Source: Zygaena filipendulae (lineage: Eukaryota > Arthropoda > Insecta > Lepidoptera > Zygaenidae). From it: a DNA stretch of 64,000 nucleotides. This document shows, piece after piece, positions 24,357 to 35,839 of the stretch (the first letter of the stretch is position 1; each line of letters starts with the position of its first letter). A program made the translations under genes and the position numbers. A model generated the notes under the pieces. That model searched no databases, had not been told where the DNA came from, and saw nothing but the letters and a program-made list of their open reading frames with translations. The DNA lies in assembly GCA_907165275.2 (NCBI GenBank), contig OU015654.1:12665501-12729500 (forward strand), in the 5' to 3' direction.

Positions 24357-25935
24357 GGTTCCCCACTCACATTTGCAACACGCACTGCACTTTTGCACTT
24401 TCGCAATGTCATTTGTTTACACAAACTGGCACTATCTAATTATATTTTGGTTACACGATAAAATACATTGTCAGTGCGGAGTATTCTAACAAGGATTAGT
24501 TATGGTGGATTACAATTCAGTTTTATTCATCACTGTACTGCGTAGTATTATTTTTATACGGATCTGAAAAAGATTTGAAAAATGTATTTTGTGTATCAAA
24601 TGCTCTGAGCTGAGACGAAATCCAAATTGATTTGTGTTTTTTTTATTTCACACATAGAGTGTGAGAAAGAAATATCTATCTCCAAATTATGTTATTAGAT
24701 AAATCAGAAAGCCTATAAATATAAAATCGTTAAAATAGCTTATAATTGCATGACTGATAGATAAATATGGTAGAACCGACACAAGGACCCTTATCAGGTT
24801 TCTGTCATTTCCAATTGATGCTTTGAAGCACAAAAAAATCAAGAAAACCATCAAAAATTGAGCAAACGCCAAACTACCCTAAGCAGTATGTCACTTTACC
24901 TTTATAGCCGCCAAGTTATATGATTTCCATTATTGATAAATGGATAAAGTTAAGTAAGTGGGCATAAAATATGATTTAGATCGACAAAAATCGAAGGTCG
25001 GCTTAGAGATTCGTAGGGCGTGCTATATCGCCATCCAGTTAGGTCACCTCAATAAATAAAATGGAGGAGAGAGAGAGAAAAAAAAAAATCGCCAAAACCG
25101 ATCGTCCGATAAGGCAAGCTTTTAGTCGACACGAAAATTTTCACCAATGGCGGGCACTTAACTAGACTCTAATATATTATAATGGTGCGAGGGTCTTTCG
25201 CTATTATGAGACACGATAAATTAAGTAGATAAGGCTTCAATTTAGATGGTTATTGGTGGTTATTTGTTTTTATTCGCTAAACGAAGGCTAACTTAACCAT
25301 AAAATAATAAAATTAGCATTTCTCTTGCTAGAAAGTTAAACGCTATAATAGAGTCCTTTATAAAGATTCGATCGGTTTACCTCCACGCATACCTACACAA
25401 AATTAAAACTACAAAGTTTTTCCATCAGTCTGTATGTACACATAAAGTCGAAATGACTGACGAAGAAAAATATCTATAAATAAATTATACCGAACAATTT
25501 AGATGTGATAAATTCAATTTTTTAATAGTTAACGTATAAATTGTAAGTATCCAAAATCCCTATAATGGTTTGTAGTTTTGTAACAGAAAATATTTTATTC
25601 ATTAATTATAATTAAAATAATATTACAAATCATATTATGATTCCTAATTCGGTGATTTCGTCTATCCACAGTATTTTCACTGATTGCGAGCCTTAATAAG
25701 TAGGGGCTCAGCTATGTGATATAATTATGTTGACATAAATATAGCATATAACATGATTGATTAGACCGGGACCACTGCTACCATGCCGAAATTATGTTAT
25801 TTTTTCCATCTAACTATGTCGCGTGACGAACGAAATGAACAGGCTGCCTCTGCTACTTTTAAAATTATTTCGTATATACGTAATACAACAAGAAACTCAG
25901 TGACTGAATCAACGCACAGGACCCATACAGCTGAG

Positions 25936-26649
25936 TAGGGTCGCCACCCGTACTATATTATGTCTATAGTATCGTATCGTATCATTTAAATCAATTGTAC
26001 TATAGGTATTTTACTGAAAAATAAAATAGTACGAATAATACTACATTTTTATCCCTAATTCAACTGTTGCGCTTTTTTATAAATTGTGACTGGTCTGGAA
26101 CGCACCCGCAGCGCAGCACGAGGGATGTTGACAACTTTTGAAAATAAAAATTTTAATTAGTCCGTCATTTAGAAAATTAAAAATCATTAGACACGTATTT
26201 TTTATTTTTCAAATAAATGAATATACACAGAGATAAAGCGCATTAAAGTTTAGGGTGGGGGCTCATGACGTCACTTACCGCTACAAGCCGCCATACAAAG
26301 TGCACTAGTTAGTGACGTCACGCGAAATTTCAACTCAATGTGTCGCTGTTATTTTTTGATTACGTAAAAAAAGAAAAAATACGAGTGGAATATTTTTTAT
26401 TAATCTACAAGACGGACAAAAAAAACATTTAGTCAAATAGCCTCAGAAACTCATACGCGGCAACAAAACGTCAACTGTCAAACTATAGCAATAATTTGTT
26501 GATGAATGCTGCCCGATACATAATGTTTGAAAATAAATAGGTATGTACTATTTTTTATTTCCCTGCATTTCCCAAAAGTACTATATTTTTTCACCTTTTT
26601 TCGGAAAAAAGGTGAGGTTATTTCCAAAAAAAGGCAACAGGCAACCCTA
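25936..26649. mobile_element. hAT-type MITE with nested MITE
   Basis: TAGGGTCGCC...GGCAACCCTA ends and a perfect 8-bp duplication CAGCTGAG (25928-25935 and 26650-26657), diagnostic of hAT-like insertion. The interior contains the unrelated CRE-bearing MITE at 26122-26442, leaving an original element of about 390 bp. A short perfect hairpin CACCTTTTTTC/GAAAAAAGGTG is at about 26590-26612. Confidence 0.78.
26122..26442. mobile_element. MITE with paired CRE motifs, copy 2 (nested in hAT MITE)
   Basis: Same architecture as copy 1; TGACGTCA at 26266-26273 and 26313-26320. AGATAAAGCGCATTAAAGTT conserved. Ends GGGATGTTGAC / AGTCAAATAGCC. Confidence 0.8.
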
Positions 26650-26973
26650 CAGCTGAGTATAGTAACTTGAAAATACCAAGCCAGTAAGAAAAGGTTTTTG
26701 GAAATTCGACTGCATGAAAAGGAGGATGATATTTTGTATAAGTGTACTATTAGTTTTGAAGTTGGAGTCATGGAAGTCGTTCGGAATCTTCTTATCAAGT
26801 ATAGAAACTTGTAATTTCAAGATTTTCGGTAGTTCAGCCCCTAAACGGGTGAAACGCGAGTGAAGTTCCCGCAGGTGAAACCACGGAAAGCAGTTATGCA
26901 TATGTCTATATATCAGTCACTCTTATTACTTAGTGTAATATTATCTGATCGTTTTTCATTATTTCATCATAAA

Positions 26974-27167
26974 TCTATCAATGCGAAAGTAACTCTGTCT
27001 GTCTGTCTGTCTGTTACGCTTTCACGTCTTAACGGCTCAACCGATCTTTATGAAATTTTGCATGCACGTTGTCAGGAATAGAGACGGACATAGGGTATGG
27101 CTTTTTGTTCCAGAATTTCCGCTTGAACTACGAAATTAACGCAGGTGAAACCGGGGGAAACAGCTAG
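26974..27167 (+). mobile_element. Helitron-like element
   Basis: TCTATCAATGCGAAAGTAAC start, (CTGT)n, GCAGGTGAAACCGGGG hairpin (weakened), CAGCTAG end; 194 bp. Confidence 0.75.
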
Positions 27168-27169
27168 TA

Positions 27170-30100
27170 TTACACAGTTCTATTCTATCCAGAGCGGATA
27201 TCGACAAAAATAAGAGCACATAAAACAAAATCAAATAGAGATCGAGATAAAAGCATTAAAATGTAGAAAAACATAACACAAAAAAAAAATAACCAGCATC
27301 GACCGTGGAATTTTCTAACGCAAACACCTTTAGACCTTGGTAATTGGTTTTTGAATCACAGCCGCCACTCAATAGGCACAATAATAGACCAAAGTCTATT
27401 CAGAAAGATCCTCAAATAGCCAGGTAAGCATTTCGTCCAACAAAAGAATGTGGGCGCCGGTTTAATGCCCCTTCATGCTCTTTGCCGTGCCCCATCATGC
27501 TCCTTTTATGCCCTGTCAAAATGCTGTTCCGAGAGTGGACATTATTCCGTTTGCTCTCACAGTGTCTAATATATCGATGGTGGCATTCAACATAACATTT
27601 TTATTAAGCGTTTGTGGAGTTGCACCTTTAGGTTTATTCAAGGTGGAGTGTGTTTTATTTGTTTATTTATGATAGCAGATGTTTCGTGTTGATGTTTATA
27701 TCCAGCGTAATTCTATTACTATTCGGTTTAAAATTTACCTGTTGTTTTTTTATGTCACAATTAAGGGTTTCACGGATGAGTTAATCAGTAGGTATGTTTA
27801 TTTTTTCATCATTGTGTTTTTGGTAAACTATTTTTAGATTAATTTATTCCGGAAGCAACTTTCTTTTAGATCACATGAATTACTAGCATTTTCATGAAAA
27901 AATAAATAATTCTTTATTATTTATAAACGTTTTTTTATTGTTTATAAATAATAAAAAATTATATCTGTTTAAAAAAATAATGTATATTTTTTGGAAATTC
28001 TTAGGAATTGGTTTTACAGTAGTTATTAGTTTATAATATGAAATATCACATCTAAGGTAAGGAAGTAATTATAATATGTATGTATTTTATATACTTCCAT
28101 TCCTTTTTATAACTAAACAGTGCATTTTTAAAGCATGATTAAAGAACAACTAAAACCCATTTCCGTTAAAAGCACCAGAGGAAAAGTTCTCGGAAAAAAG
28201 TGTGGAGTTTAATTTTTATCCAGCAAAACAGTTTTCATTACACAAACGTAAATAACTGAACAACGATGTTCGGGGGAAAGTTCAGTCGCTGGCGACTGTC
28301 AATAAACATGGTATATGGAGTGGCGAATATAGCTGTGTAGAGTGCGGGGGTGGCCCGTCTCAACCCACATGGAATTAAGTCGGTCAAACACATGAACGGT
28401 TGCTAGATGTAACCAATATATCTGGAACAGAGACATCGCGTTGTACCCTCATTGTGTCGCAATGTGTATTTATGTTATACAATGTTATGTGTAGACGTCT
28501 TCTTAAATGATGACAAAGACTGAAGGCAGGTACTGTAGAGGTTGAGCGCGTAGAGTCAACCTCCATGTCCACACTGGTTGGAAATACGTACATAAGAAAA
28601 AAGTAAGTAAAATTGGAATTTAAATGAGATGTCAACAAATAGAATCATGTACACGTCTTGTTGATGGAAGCTTAGATAGACAGGGGTTATAGTAACTACG
28701 ATACAAAAACATAATTACAGTAACTAAAATCCGATAAATTACTTTATATTGCAAGCATTAATTGTTAAAGTTCTTGCCCCAGGATGTTGTATAGAGGAGG
28801 CGTCGGATAGCCTCAAACCTTACAGTACCTAAGTAAGTACTGTGAGGATAGGACGGGCTTGCCGGAACTATGACAAATTCTCTCTCTCTTCAACTCAGTT
28901 TTTTGTAGAGACGCTAGACTGGATAATTTTCTTGTCAATTAAGCTGTTGCCTGGCAATAGATAGTGGGTAATTATATTTCTGAGCTTAATACACGGTACC
29001 GAGTTAGGGCACAGATAGTATAATATTATAAGCTACAAAACTAATCGATTAGGTAATGATTGAGAGCCTACTTGTGTAAAACAGCGCAAAATTACCTTCG
29101 GTGACATATACACAAGAGCACAAGTACAAGTATTGATATTGATATTGATATATTTATTAGTAATATTCATTACATGTCATATTATTATATAGGTACCTGA
29201 GTACATTAATATAAAAAATATTTTAAGATTATTATCAATGAATAACATTTTAGTTACCTATACGATTGTATTATTAAACATGTCAAGTTACTTAAAAAAA
29301 TTATTATGTCAATGAACATAATGACAAAACATTATAATACGATCACGTAAATGATATAAATTTACTAAGTCGTTTTTATAAAATGTAACACATTACGAGG
29401 CTGGCTTGGCGCATGAGCGTAAAAAGCCTCACTAAATAAATGATTTAAAAAAAAAATGAATACGTATACGACGTACTCAATCTTTTCAGTAGGACTTAAA
29501 AGATTGAGTACCTTAGGGCGCTCATCGTTTTTCTTTGCTTGTTAATTTTAATTTGGTATAATTTAAAATTGCAGCAATTGTTTCGGAAACCTTTTTGTAG
29601 TTGCTATAATATTATTTAAATCTTTTTGGGAGCTGCTGTGACGTTAAAGTTGATCGAAAGTTGCGCAAATAATATTAACCTGCTAATATTAACAAAACTA
29701 ACAATTACTCACAACTGTAATATACAAAAAGAAGTTTCTCTGATCTTTGAATTTTACTGTCGATCATGAAAAAACGGATATTGGTGTTTGTGATACAAAC
29801 AGAATAATAAATACGTTAATTGTGACACTTGTAATTTTGGAACAAAAAATTCATTTATAGTTAAGTGAATCCAAATTTCACGTGGCCGAAGCCGCGGGGA
29901 TGAGAAAGGTTTAAATTCGTATAACGATATCAAATGGGACTTAAACGTGTTCGTTTGCGTTTGAGCCATGTGACACTGACATCCTACTGACAGGAGGGAA
30001 CGGCGACGCAACTGGGACTACCCCGGGCACGTCAATCAGCTGCTCATTGGGTAGGCACGAGGAGAAATGAAAAAGAATTTAAACGCAGAGACTTGACTGG

Positions 30101-30280
30101 TTTTGCGTGACGTGCACGTGTTTGGGAGTAATCTCGGTCTTACAAAATGATTATCTACCTAGTTTAAGTGTATGAGAGCAGCCGTGGGATTCATATTAAG
30201 GGATCCTTCGAGTTAGAAGCCTTCGAGGTAACAACCCGTCGATGTAGTAAATCAGCGTGGTACAAACATCGAGATATTTA
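27170..30280. other. Stretch with little recognisable content
   Basis: Mostly AT-rich unique sequence. A LINE-like tail (CACTAAATAAATGATT then A-rich) is possible near 29430-29460, and a (TTTAT)n run lies at 30270-30305. No credible CDS. Confidence 0.4.
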
Positions 30281-30639
30281 TTTATTTATTTTATTTATTT
30301 ATTTAACCAAAAACAAATATTAGTCATCGAACGTCAATCGAACATAGGGTATGATACCCCGGGCTAGTTTCTACCTTTGAGTTGAAAATCTGCCGCCAAG
30401 CATCTGACAAGTGGATTGATAAGGCTTAATAAAAAGACACAATAATAATATCATTTTGTAGTTTACAGTCTATCACTTTTTATTTTACCAACGGTATTTT
30501 TTTAATAACAATTTAGCCAATATCAACCGCTTAGTTTTGAAAATCGATAAACACTTCGATTTAAATTTTAAAATCGATCCAGTCGTTGGATAATTTAGAA
30601 TGTCACATGCCAACACAGATGAAACAAGTTTGAAGTTCC

Positions 30640-30817
30640 TGCGGACATTCCCTGGACATTCCAAAACCCACACGAGAGAATCTCTGAAACGGTTGCACCA
30701 ATTTTGACGGGCATTTCAGTGCTTATAAGCTGATGTTATAACAAGTAAATTAGGCTACTTTGAAGTTTCTGCGGGAATTCCGAAACTCACGCGACTGAAA
30801 CCGCGAGGCACAGCTAG
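30640..30817 (+). mobile_element. Helitron-like element
   Basis: ACGGTTGCACCAATTTTGAC core, CGCGACTGAAACCGCGAGG hairpin, CACAGCTAG end. Confidence 0.65.
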
Positions 30818-31176
30818 TTAAACCTAAAACAAAGGATAACTTCAGTAACGAATAGATAGGTCGCCTTATTTTCTTGTATTTTTTGGTAGGTACATTGCAT
30901 CATGTAATATTCGTCAGTGGCAGACTTTTTTGTGTTAATCCAGTCCTTTATTCCATTTCTATTTTAATATTTTATTACATCTGAGTCGGCGTCTGGTTGG
31001 TTGGCAAATTCAGGATCGACCTTTCTTGCCCGAGTAGATATTTGATTTCTTGCGCCACACTGACGTCTGATCTTTTGTTCATCCTACTATTTTTGAACAA
31101 ACCGTCGATCATCTATAAATTTTTTTATCAGTCTTATTTTTTCTAAAATTATAGTAATTAATAAGTAATTATATTA

Positions 31177-31537
31177 TATATACTAATATTACAAAAAGAG
31201 CAAAAGTTTGTTGACGTTGTGATGTTGTAGGGGGTAATATCGGGAACTAGATCTACTGAACCGATTTTAAAAATTCTTTCACTTATAAGAAGCTACAGTG
31301 ATCCTGAGTATCATAGGGTACTTTCTTATTCCGGAATTCCCGCAGGAACCTCGGAGTTTGTGAATTTGTGAGGTGGTAGGGGATTTTGGGGGAAATCTCT
31401 GGATCTACTGAACCCATTTTAAAAATTCTTTCACTTATAAGAAGTTACAGTGATCTTGAGTGACATAGGATACTTTTATCCTGGAATACCCGCAGGAACT
31501 CCAAAATTACCACAGGTGAAACCGCGGGGGTCAGCTA
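31177..31537 (+). mobile_element. Helitron-like element with internal duplication
   Basis: Two successive copies of a ~165-bp core (AAAATTCTTTCACTTATAAG then GAAGCTACAGTGATC / GAAGTTACAGTGATC) precede a single hairpin-CTAG end. Related to 17591-17783. Confidence 0.7.
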
Positions 31538-31833
31538 GTAAATGATATAGGTAAATGTGAGAGTTCGTCATTAATATTATTTTGATAATAAGTTCCTGAG
31601 GGAGCCCTAAAATTCACGTGCATGGAACCGATGAGATAGGCTATTTAGTAAAATACTATGGTACTGAGTAAGTAACTTAATAATTACTAATTACCATAAT
31701 GTACCATTCTTAGTAATTTAGGTCTAGAACAATACTTTTGTAAATTACTAAGAATATCTAGATCTTCCATCTCAATACAAAGAATTCCGGAAGGTATTTG
31801 AAGTCGACTCGAAACTGCGGGGAGGGGAACTAC

Positions 31834-31926
31834 TATAAATACAGCGCTAATCGATATAGCGGCAAACAGCTACATTTGTTAAGACAGCGTTTATGTGTTT
31901 ATCGATCGAACTATATGATGCTCATA
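31834..31926 (+). promoter_or_regulatory. TATA-box promoter and possible four-codon first exon
   Basis: TATAAATA at 31834-31841 is followed about 30 bp later by a plausible start region, then ATG ATG CTC ATA (31915-31926) directly abutting a consensus donor GTAAGT (31927). A start codon followed after only a few codons by a phase-0 intron is typical of insect cuticular and other secreted protein genes, where the intron splits the signal peptide. No convincing second exon with a hydrophobic continuation was found downstream, so the gene may be broken, or the match fortuitous. Confidence 0.3.
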
Positions 31927-32479
31927 GTAAGTAGTTACAGCTAGCGAGCTGGAATCAATTTCGTATAAGTCCCCCTTCTCATCTGCGGCTTAACAGACTT
32001 CTGTAATAGTCCACAAAACGTTAAGTACATCCATTTATATTGCGACCTCAGCGAATAGATCTAGTTCAGTTTAGTTTATTTGAGTTTGTTTGTTTGTGGA
32101 GCGGGATCTAATGGGAACGGTCGTACCTATTGTTGTTAGTAAATATACTTAACGCAGTTTATTGCCTTTTTGGGTTACAAATATATAGGCCCATCTATTT
32201 ATGTCTCATAATTGTATAATACCTGGTGTCCACGCAATACTCAATAAAATAAATTATGACAGAACTTGTTGAATTTAATTAGATACTTTAAATACTATTT
32301 TACAATTAACTTAAAAACAGAACTCTGACAGTGAAAAAGGCGCTTATATCACTCGGGCTTTTCTCTTTTTTTTTTTATGATATTTGAGTATTACAATTTT
32401 GTACAAATTCTACGTAAACACCTAGTTAAGACGAGTTATTGGGTGTCCTAGTTTTTGCTATAATTTTGTTTTTGCTACA

Positions 32480-32682
32480 GATTTTGCTATAAACCAAGCA
32501 TACGTGGTATATACTACATATAATTTACACACATATATTATACTATAGAGATAAATAGACACACCCAGACTGGAAAGTGGATATCTGTGTTCATCAAACA
32601 ACAACAAAGTCTACCCCCACCGGGAATCGAACCTCTTGATTAGCGGGTAGGCATAATGACCTACTGCGCCAATCGAGTCGTC
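32480..32682 (-). mobile_element. tRNA-derived SINE
   Basis: Minus strand: GATTGGCGCAGTAGG (A box) and AGGTTCGATTCCCGG (B box), then a body ending in the CGTGGTATATACTACATAT segment also seen around the BEL/Pao insertion. Transcribed by RNA polymerase III in known tRNA SINEs; not a functional tRNA. Confidence 0.65.
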
Positions 32683-33286
32683 AAAATATGGAATGAAATC
32701 AATAGGTACTATTTATTTTTTATTTCATGAACTGGAATCTTTGTCATCGTTTATCTAGATACATATTTTGTTTGTCAGATTATGATGATATATTCCGAAT
32801 CCGATTCAAAGACAAATTTATTGCGCCCACGAGATATGAACCCTCGACTCTCGTCTTTGCACCCCAAACCGCGGGATAGCACGCCTTCAAGTATTATTAT
32901 TTCAATGGCCATATTTTATTCGTGATTTGTTCGAAACAAATCTTCGGATGTGAGATGTTTACACGCATGATTTGCTTGTCAGCTTTGGTTTTTTCTGTCG
33001 TCGATCTTTGTTTAGGATCTGCCACGTGCGATGTTTACAATGTTACAATGTTTTCCTTTCGTTCGCTGTAGTCTTTATTGTCATATAGGAAAGGTTCAGT
33101 TTATAATGTTAAGGATAATAATAAAAAATTGCAAATAACAAGTAGGCAGTTATCAGCCGTGGGTAAAGTGTCAACCAGCCGAGGGCCAGTTTTACGCATG
33201 AAAGGACTACTGTTTTTAGGTAGGTACTTGGGAATGTTCCGTCATAAAGATAATAAGTATAGATATGTGTTCATAGTAAATATTAG

Positions 33287-33562
33287 CGAATCTTTGAAGA
33301 AGACAAAAGATGTTATTTAAAAACAGAAGAAAATGATACGGATACAAAGAATTCCAAGCAAAATTCAACAATAAACAAAAACTCGAATAATAAGAATAGG
33401 AAGGTTCTTTCTTGGAAATCAGTGTTGATAAGACGAAACTAAATAAGGAAATTGCAATCAGATAAAAGTGAGCATTATAAAGATTTTATTGTACGTGATA
33501 AGCGAAGAATTCGAGAAATCCCATTAGTGACACTGCACCCTTGCTTCGTGGGATACGGATAA
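33287..33562 (+). pseudogene. Coding-like tract with one in-frame stop, unrecognised
   Basis: A single frame stays open from 33287 to the TAA at 33560-33562 except for one TAA at 33440-33442. The peptide is charged and protein-like (for example RIFEEDKRCYLK, and SEHYKDFIVRDKRRIREIP after the stop) rather than low-complexity. It has no start codon and no family I recognise. It may be a decayed exon or transposon gene; the open frame at 33791-34255 on the same strand may be a further piece. Confidence 0.25.
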
Positions 33563-33790
33563 ATTATTTTTTTTCAACATCACAAATTCCTATTTGTTAT
33601 GATCTCTTTATAAAATATTTGAGATGTTGCTCTCACTTCCTTAGTAAAGTCTGTATCACAGAGAAATAACGAGCATTCAAATAAGTTTTTAATATTGAAG
33701 ACGGTACGCTTCTTTCGAGAGCCAAACAAAGGAGCAAGTTGAGACAAACCGGATTGATTGTACCAGCATAGTAGTACAAAACCGGTCGAA

Positions 33791-34255
33791 ATGTTGATAA
33801 CTTCCGGAGCAAAAGAAATAAGTCGTAGACTGGATAGTTTCTTGTTCTTCTTATATTTGTTGGTTTCACATGCTTCACTTTTATTTCTTTTAGCTCCAAC
33901 GTTTCTCGACTTATTTGTTACTCTCAAAGGCAAAAGACTTTTGTGCGATATTTATTTACAATTTTTTCGAGCTTGTAAAATTTACACTAAATTCAATTAC
34001 GGATTATTTACTGGAAAAATAATACAGTTTATGTATTCAGATACCAATGATTCGAAGAGAAATGATTACGAAGCTTTAAAAACAGTCATTATTGGTGTTG
34101 GGGTTAATTTTAAAGTGTATTTTAATCTCCAACCAGTGAAAACCATTGTTGAAGGCGGAGAAGAAGAAAAATCTTATTGTGATTTTACGAGGTGTCCTAG
34201 TGATTGCAATCTGTCACACCAGACTGAAAGAAAAGAGCATGAATACAGATTTTAA
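33791..34255 (+). CDS. Hypothetical ORF, 154 codons, unrecognised
   Basis: First ATG at 33791 (MLITSGAKEISRR), a hydrophobic span at about residues 17-45, then a mixed, moderately charged region and a Cys-containing end (SYCDFTRCPSDC), stopping at TAA 34253-34255. AATAAA at 34303-34308 follows about 50 nt later. A good acceptor (TTTTATTTCTTTTAG) lies inside at about 33895, so only the part from 33896 on may be exon. Overlapping minus-strand frames are also open, which weakens the coding case. No domain recognised. Confidence 0.25.
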   Translation: MLITSGAKEISRRLDSFLFFLYLLVSHASLLFLLAPTFLDLFVTLKGKRLLCDIYLQFFRACKIYTKFNYGLFTGKIIQFMYSDTNDSKRNDYEALKTVIIGVGVNFKVYFNLQPVKTIVEGGEEEKSYCDFTRCPSDCNLSHQTERKEHEYRF

Positions 34256-34309
34256 AACAAAACCGGTTTTTCAAATTATAACAAAAATACAAATGAAGAG
34301 GGAATAAAA

Positions 34310-34945
34310 CAATATTACAAATAATTCCTAGAAGACAAAGGGACGACATTGAGACTATAAGCTTTAATAAAAATCATAATCGTTTTTATATTTTGCTTGA
34401 TACTCACACTTCAGTGGTATAGGGTTTATTCGTACGGTTATATAACAAAGTCTTTGCCTGCACTTATAGGATTTGTGAAAACACATTTAGATAATTTCAA
34501 TATTTATTACCCTAATAATAGTTATTGAAGAAAATTCAAAAGCGACCTGTTTTACTATTGTTTTATGGGTAATGCCTAAGGGTAAAGAATAAGAAATTTT
34601 GAAGAAAGCACGATAGGTATTTTAATAAAATAACTATCAGTATCCGAGATTCTTGATGAGAATTAATGAAAATTCTTAAGCCGATGCCACAAACACAAAA
34701 TGCAAAGAACACAATGAATTAACGTGATCCAAGAGGAACCGTCTCTAAACGAAAGGATATGACCTCAAACAAATTTGCAAAACAAATCGCACTGCAGTGT
34801 CTAGTTGCAGAGCTTTTTGTGTACGGTTTAAACGAAAATGTTGAATGCATAGGTGCTATATTCCTCTCTTTCTGCTTTCATAAAAAGTTGATAATACCGT
34901 GACACAAACGCAAAATATTGGATGTTTTTTTATTTAGACGACACA
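34310..34945. other. Stretch with no recognised feature
   Basis: AT-rich, no splice-supported ORF; a second AATAAA at about 34365 could serve the 33.8-34.3 kb ORF. Confidence 0.4.
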
Positions 34946-34947
34946 TT

Positions 34948-35245
34948 ACCGATTACAGCACTGCTACAGCGGATTTATCGGCGTATGAAATGTTGTTTCG
35001 TGTCATTATTCACGAGGACACTAGAGCATTCAGCGCAAAGCCTCTTTCGTTTCGACACTCAAAATGCACAGTTGTTGTCACACACAATATTTATTGAAAA
35101 ACACTGTTACTAACACATCGACATGTTCGATTAATTCAGATGTTTATAGAAGTGATGTTTTTTTGGGTTATTTTGTGTGTATGTGGTTCTGTCGGCGAGC
35201 AGCGCGCGATGTTTGCGCGGCCGATGCGCGCACACTACTGACTGT
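34948..35245 (-). promoter_or_regulatory. Candidate minus-strand promoter and 5' UTR exon
   Basis: A short GC-rich block (about 35180-35300) in AT-rich DNA carries an arthropod initiator-like ACAGTCAGTAGTG on the minus strand. Downstream is stop-rich, UTR-like sequence with a possible donor (AATCG|GTAATG) near 34948. It points toward the unrecognised gene whose ATG exon is at 24.36 kb. No conserved coding sequence is seen. This is inference from composition only. Confidence 0.22.
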
Positions 35246-35839
35246 CGGCGATCCTCGACACCCCGGCCGGGATGAGGGAGGTTGCCTGGTCGTACACTCA
35301 CGTTCCATTTCTCGAAATACATATACATATGGTTAACAATGAAATGGTTAAGCTTTGAAACAACCAAAAAATATTTTTGTGATATATATAAGAGATCACA
35401 GTATACTGTTTGTGATTTCAATTGGGTTTTCAGCACACTTTATTTTAAATTTTAGTTTTTTATTTAGAATTACTTGAAACGCAACTAAGTACCTATACAG
35501 TTATTTATTTTTAAATGTAAATTTAATATTTTAAATTAATTCTGCTTTCTGAGGATTATAAACGTATTGCAATTTGAATTGATGAAATAGTAAATAAAAC
35601 TTACCTAATGTTCGCTGCGTAGAAAGGAATATTGACGAAAGCTAACACCATATGCGCCGTCTCCCTTCAATTCTTTCGAGTAAAAAGGGACAAAGCAGTA
35701 CGTGTTTCATCCTCGTGCGACGTACCCCTAAAACAGGGTTACATGCATCCAATTCAACAAGATCCCTGCGCGGATTCGCTGATTATTTTACATCGATTAC
35801 TCTACATCAATAGCAGGATACTGAATGGGTCAATGTAAG

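Noticed and set aside
24357..24398. Upstream extension of the 24.3-kb exon (MQKCSACC...)
   Set aside because: The upstream start is GTG, not ATG; the first real ATG is at 24356 in ACCATGG context.
33633..33899. Minus-strand peptide resembling a GPCR seventh helix (YYAGTINPVCLNLL)
   Set aside because: A single short resemblance to the NPxxY region, wrong final residue, no other helices in any frame and immediate loss of similarity.
35603..35680. Minus-strand mini-exon (FVNIPFYAANI before GTAAGT)
   Set aside because: Only about 15 codons, no acceptor in phase, and adjacent sequence looks repetitive.
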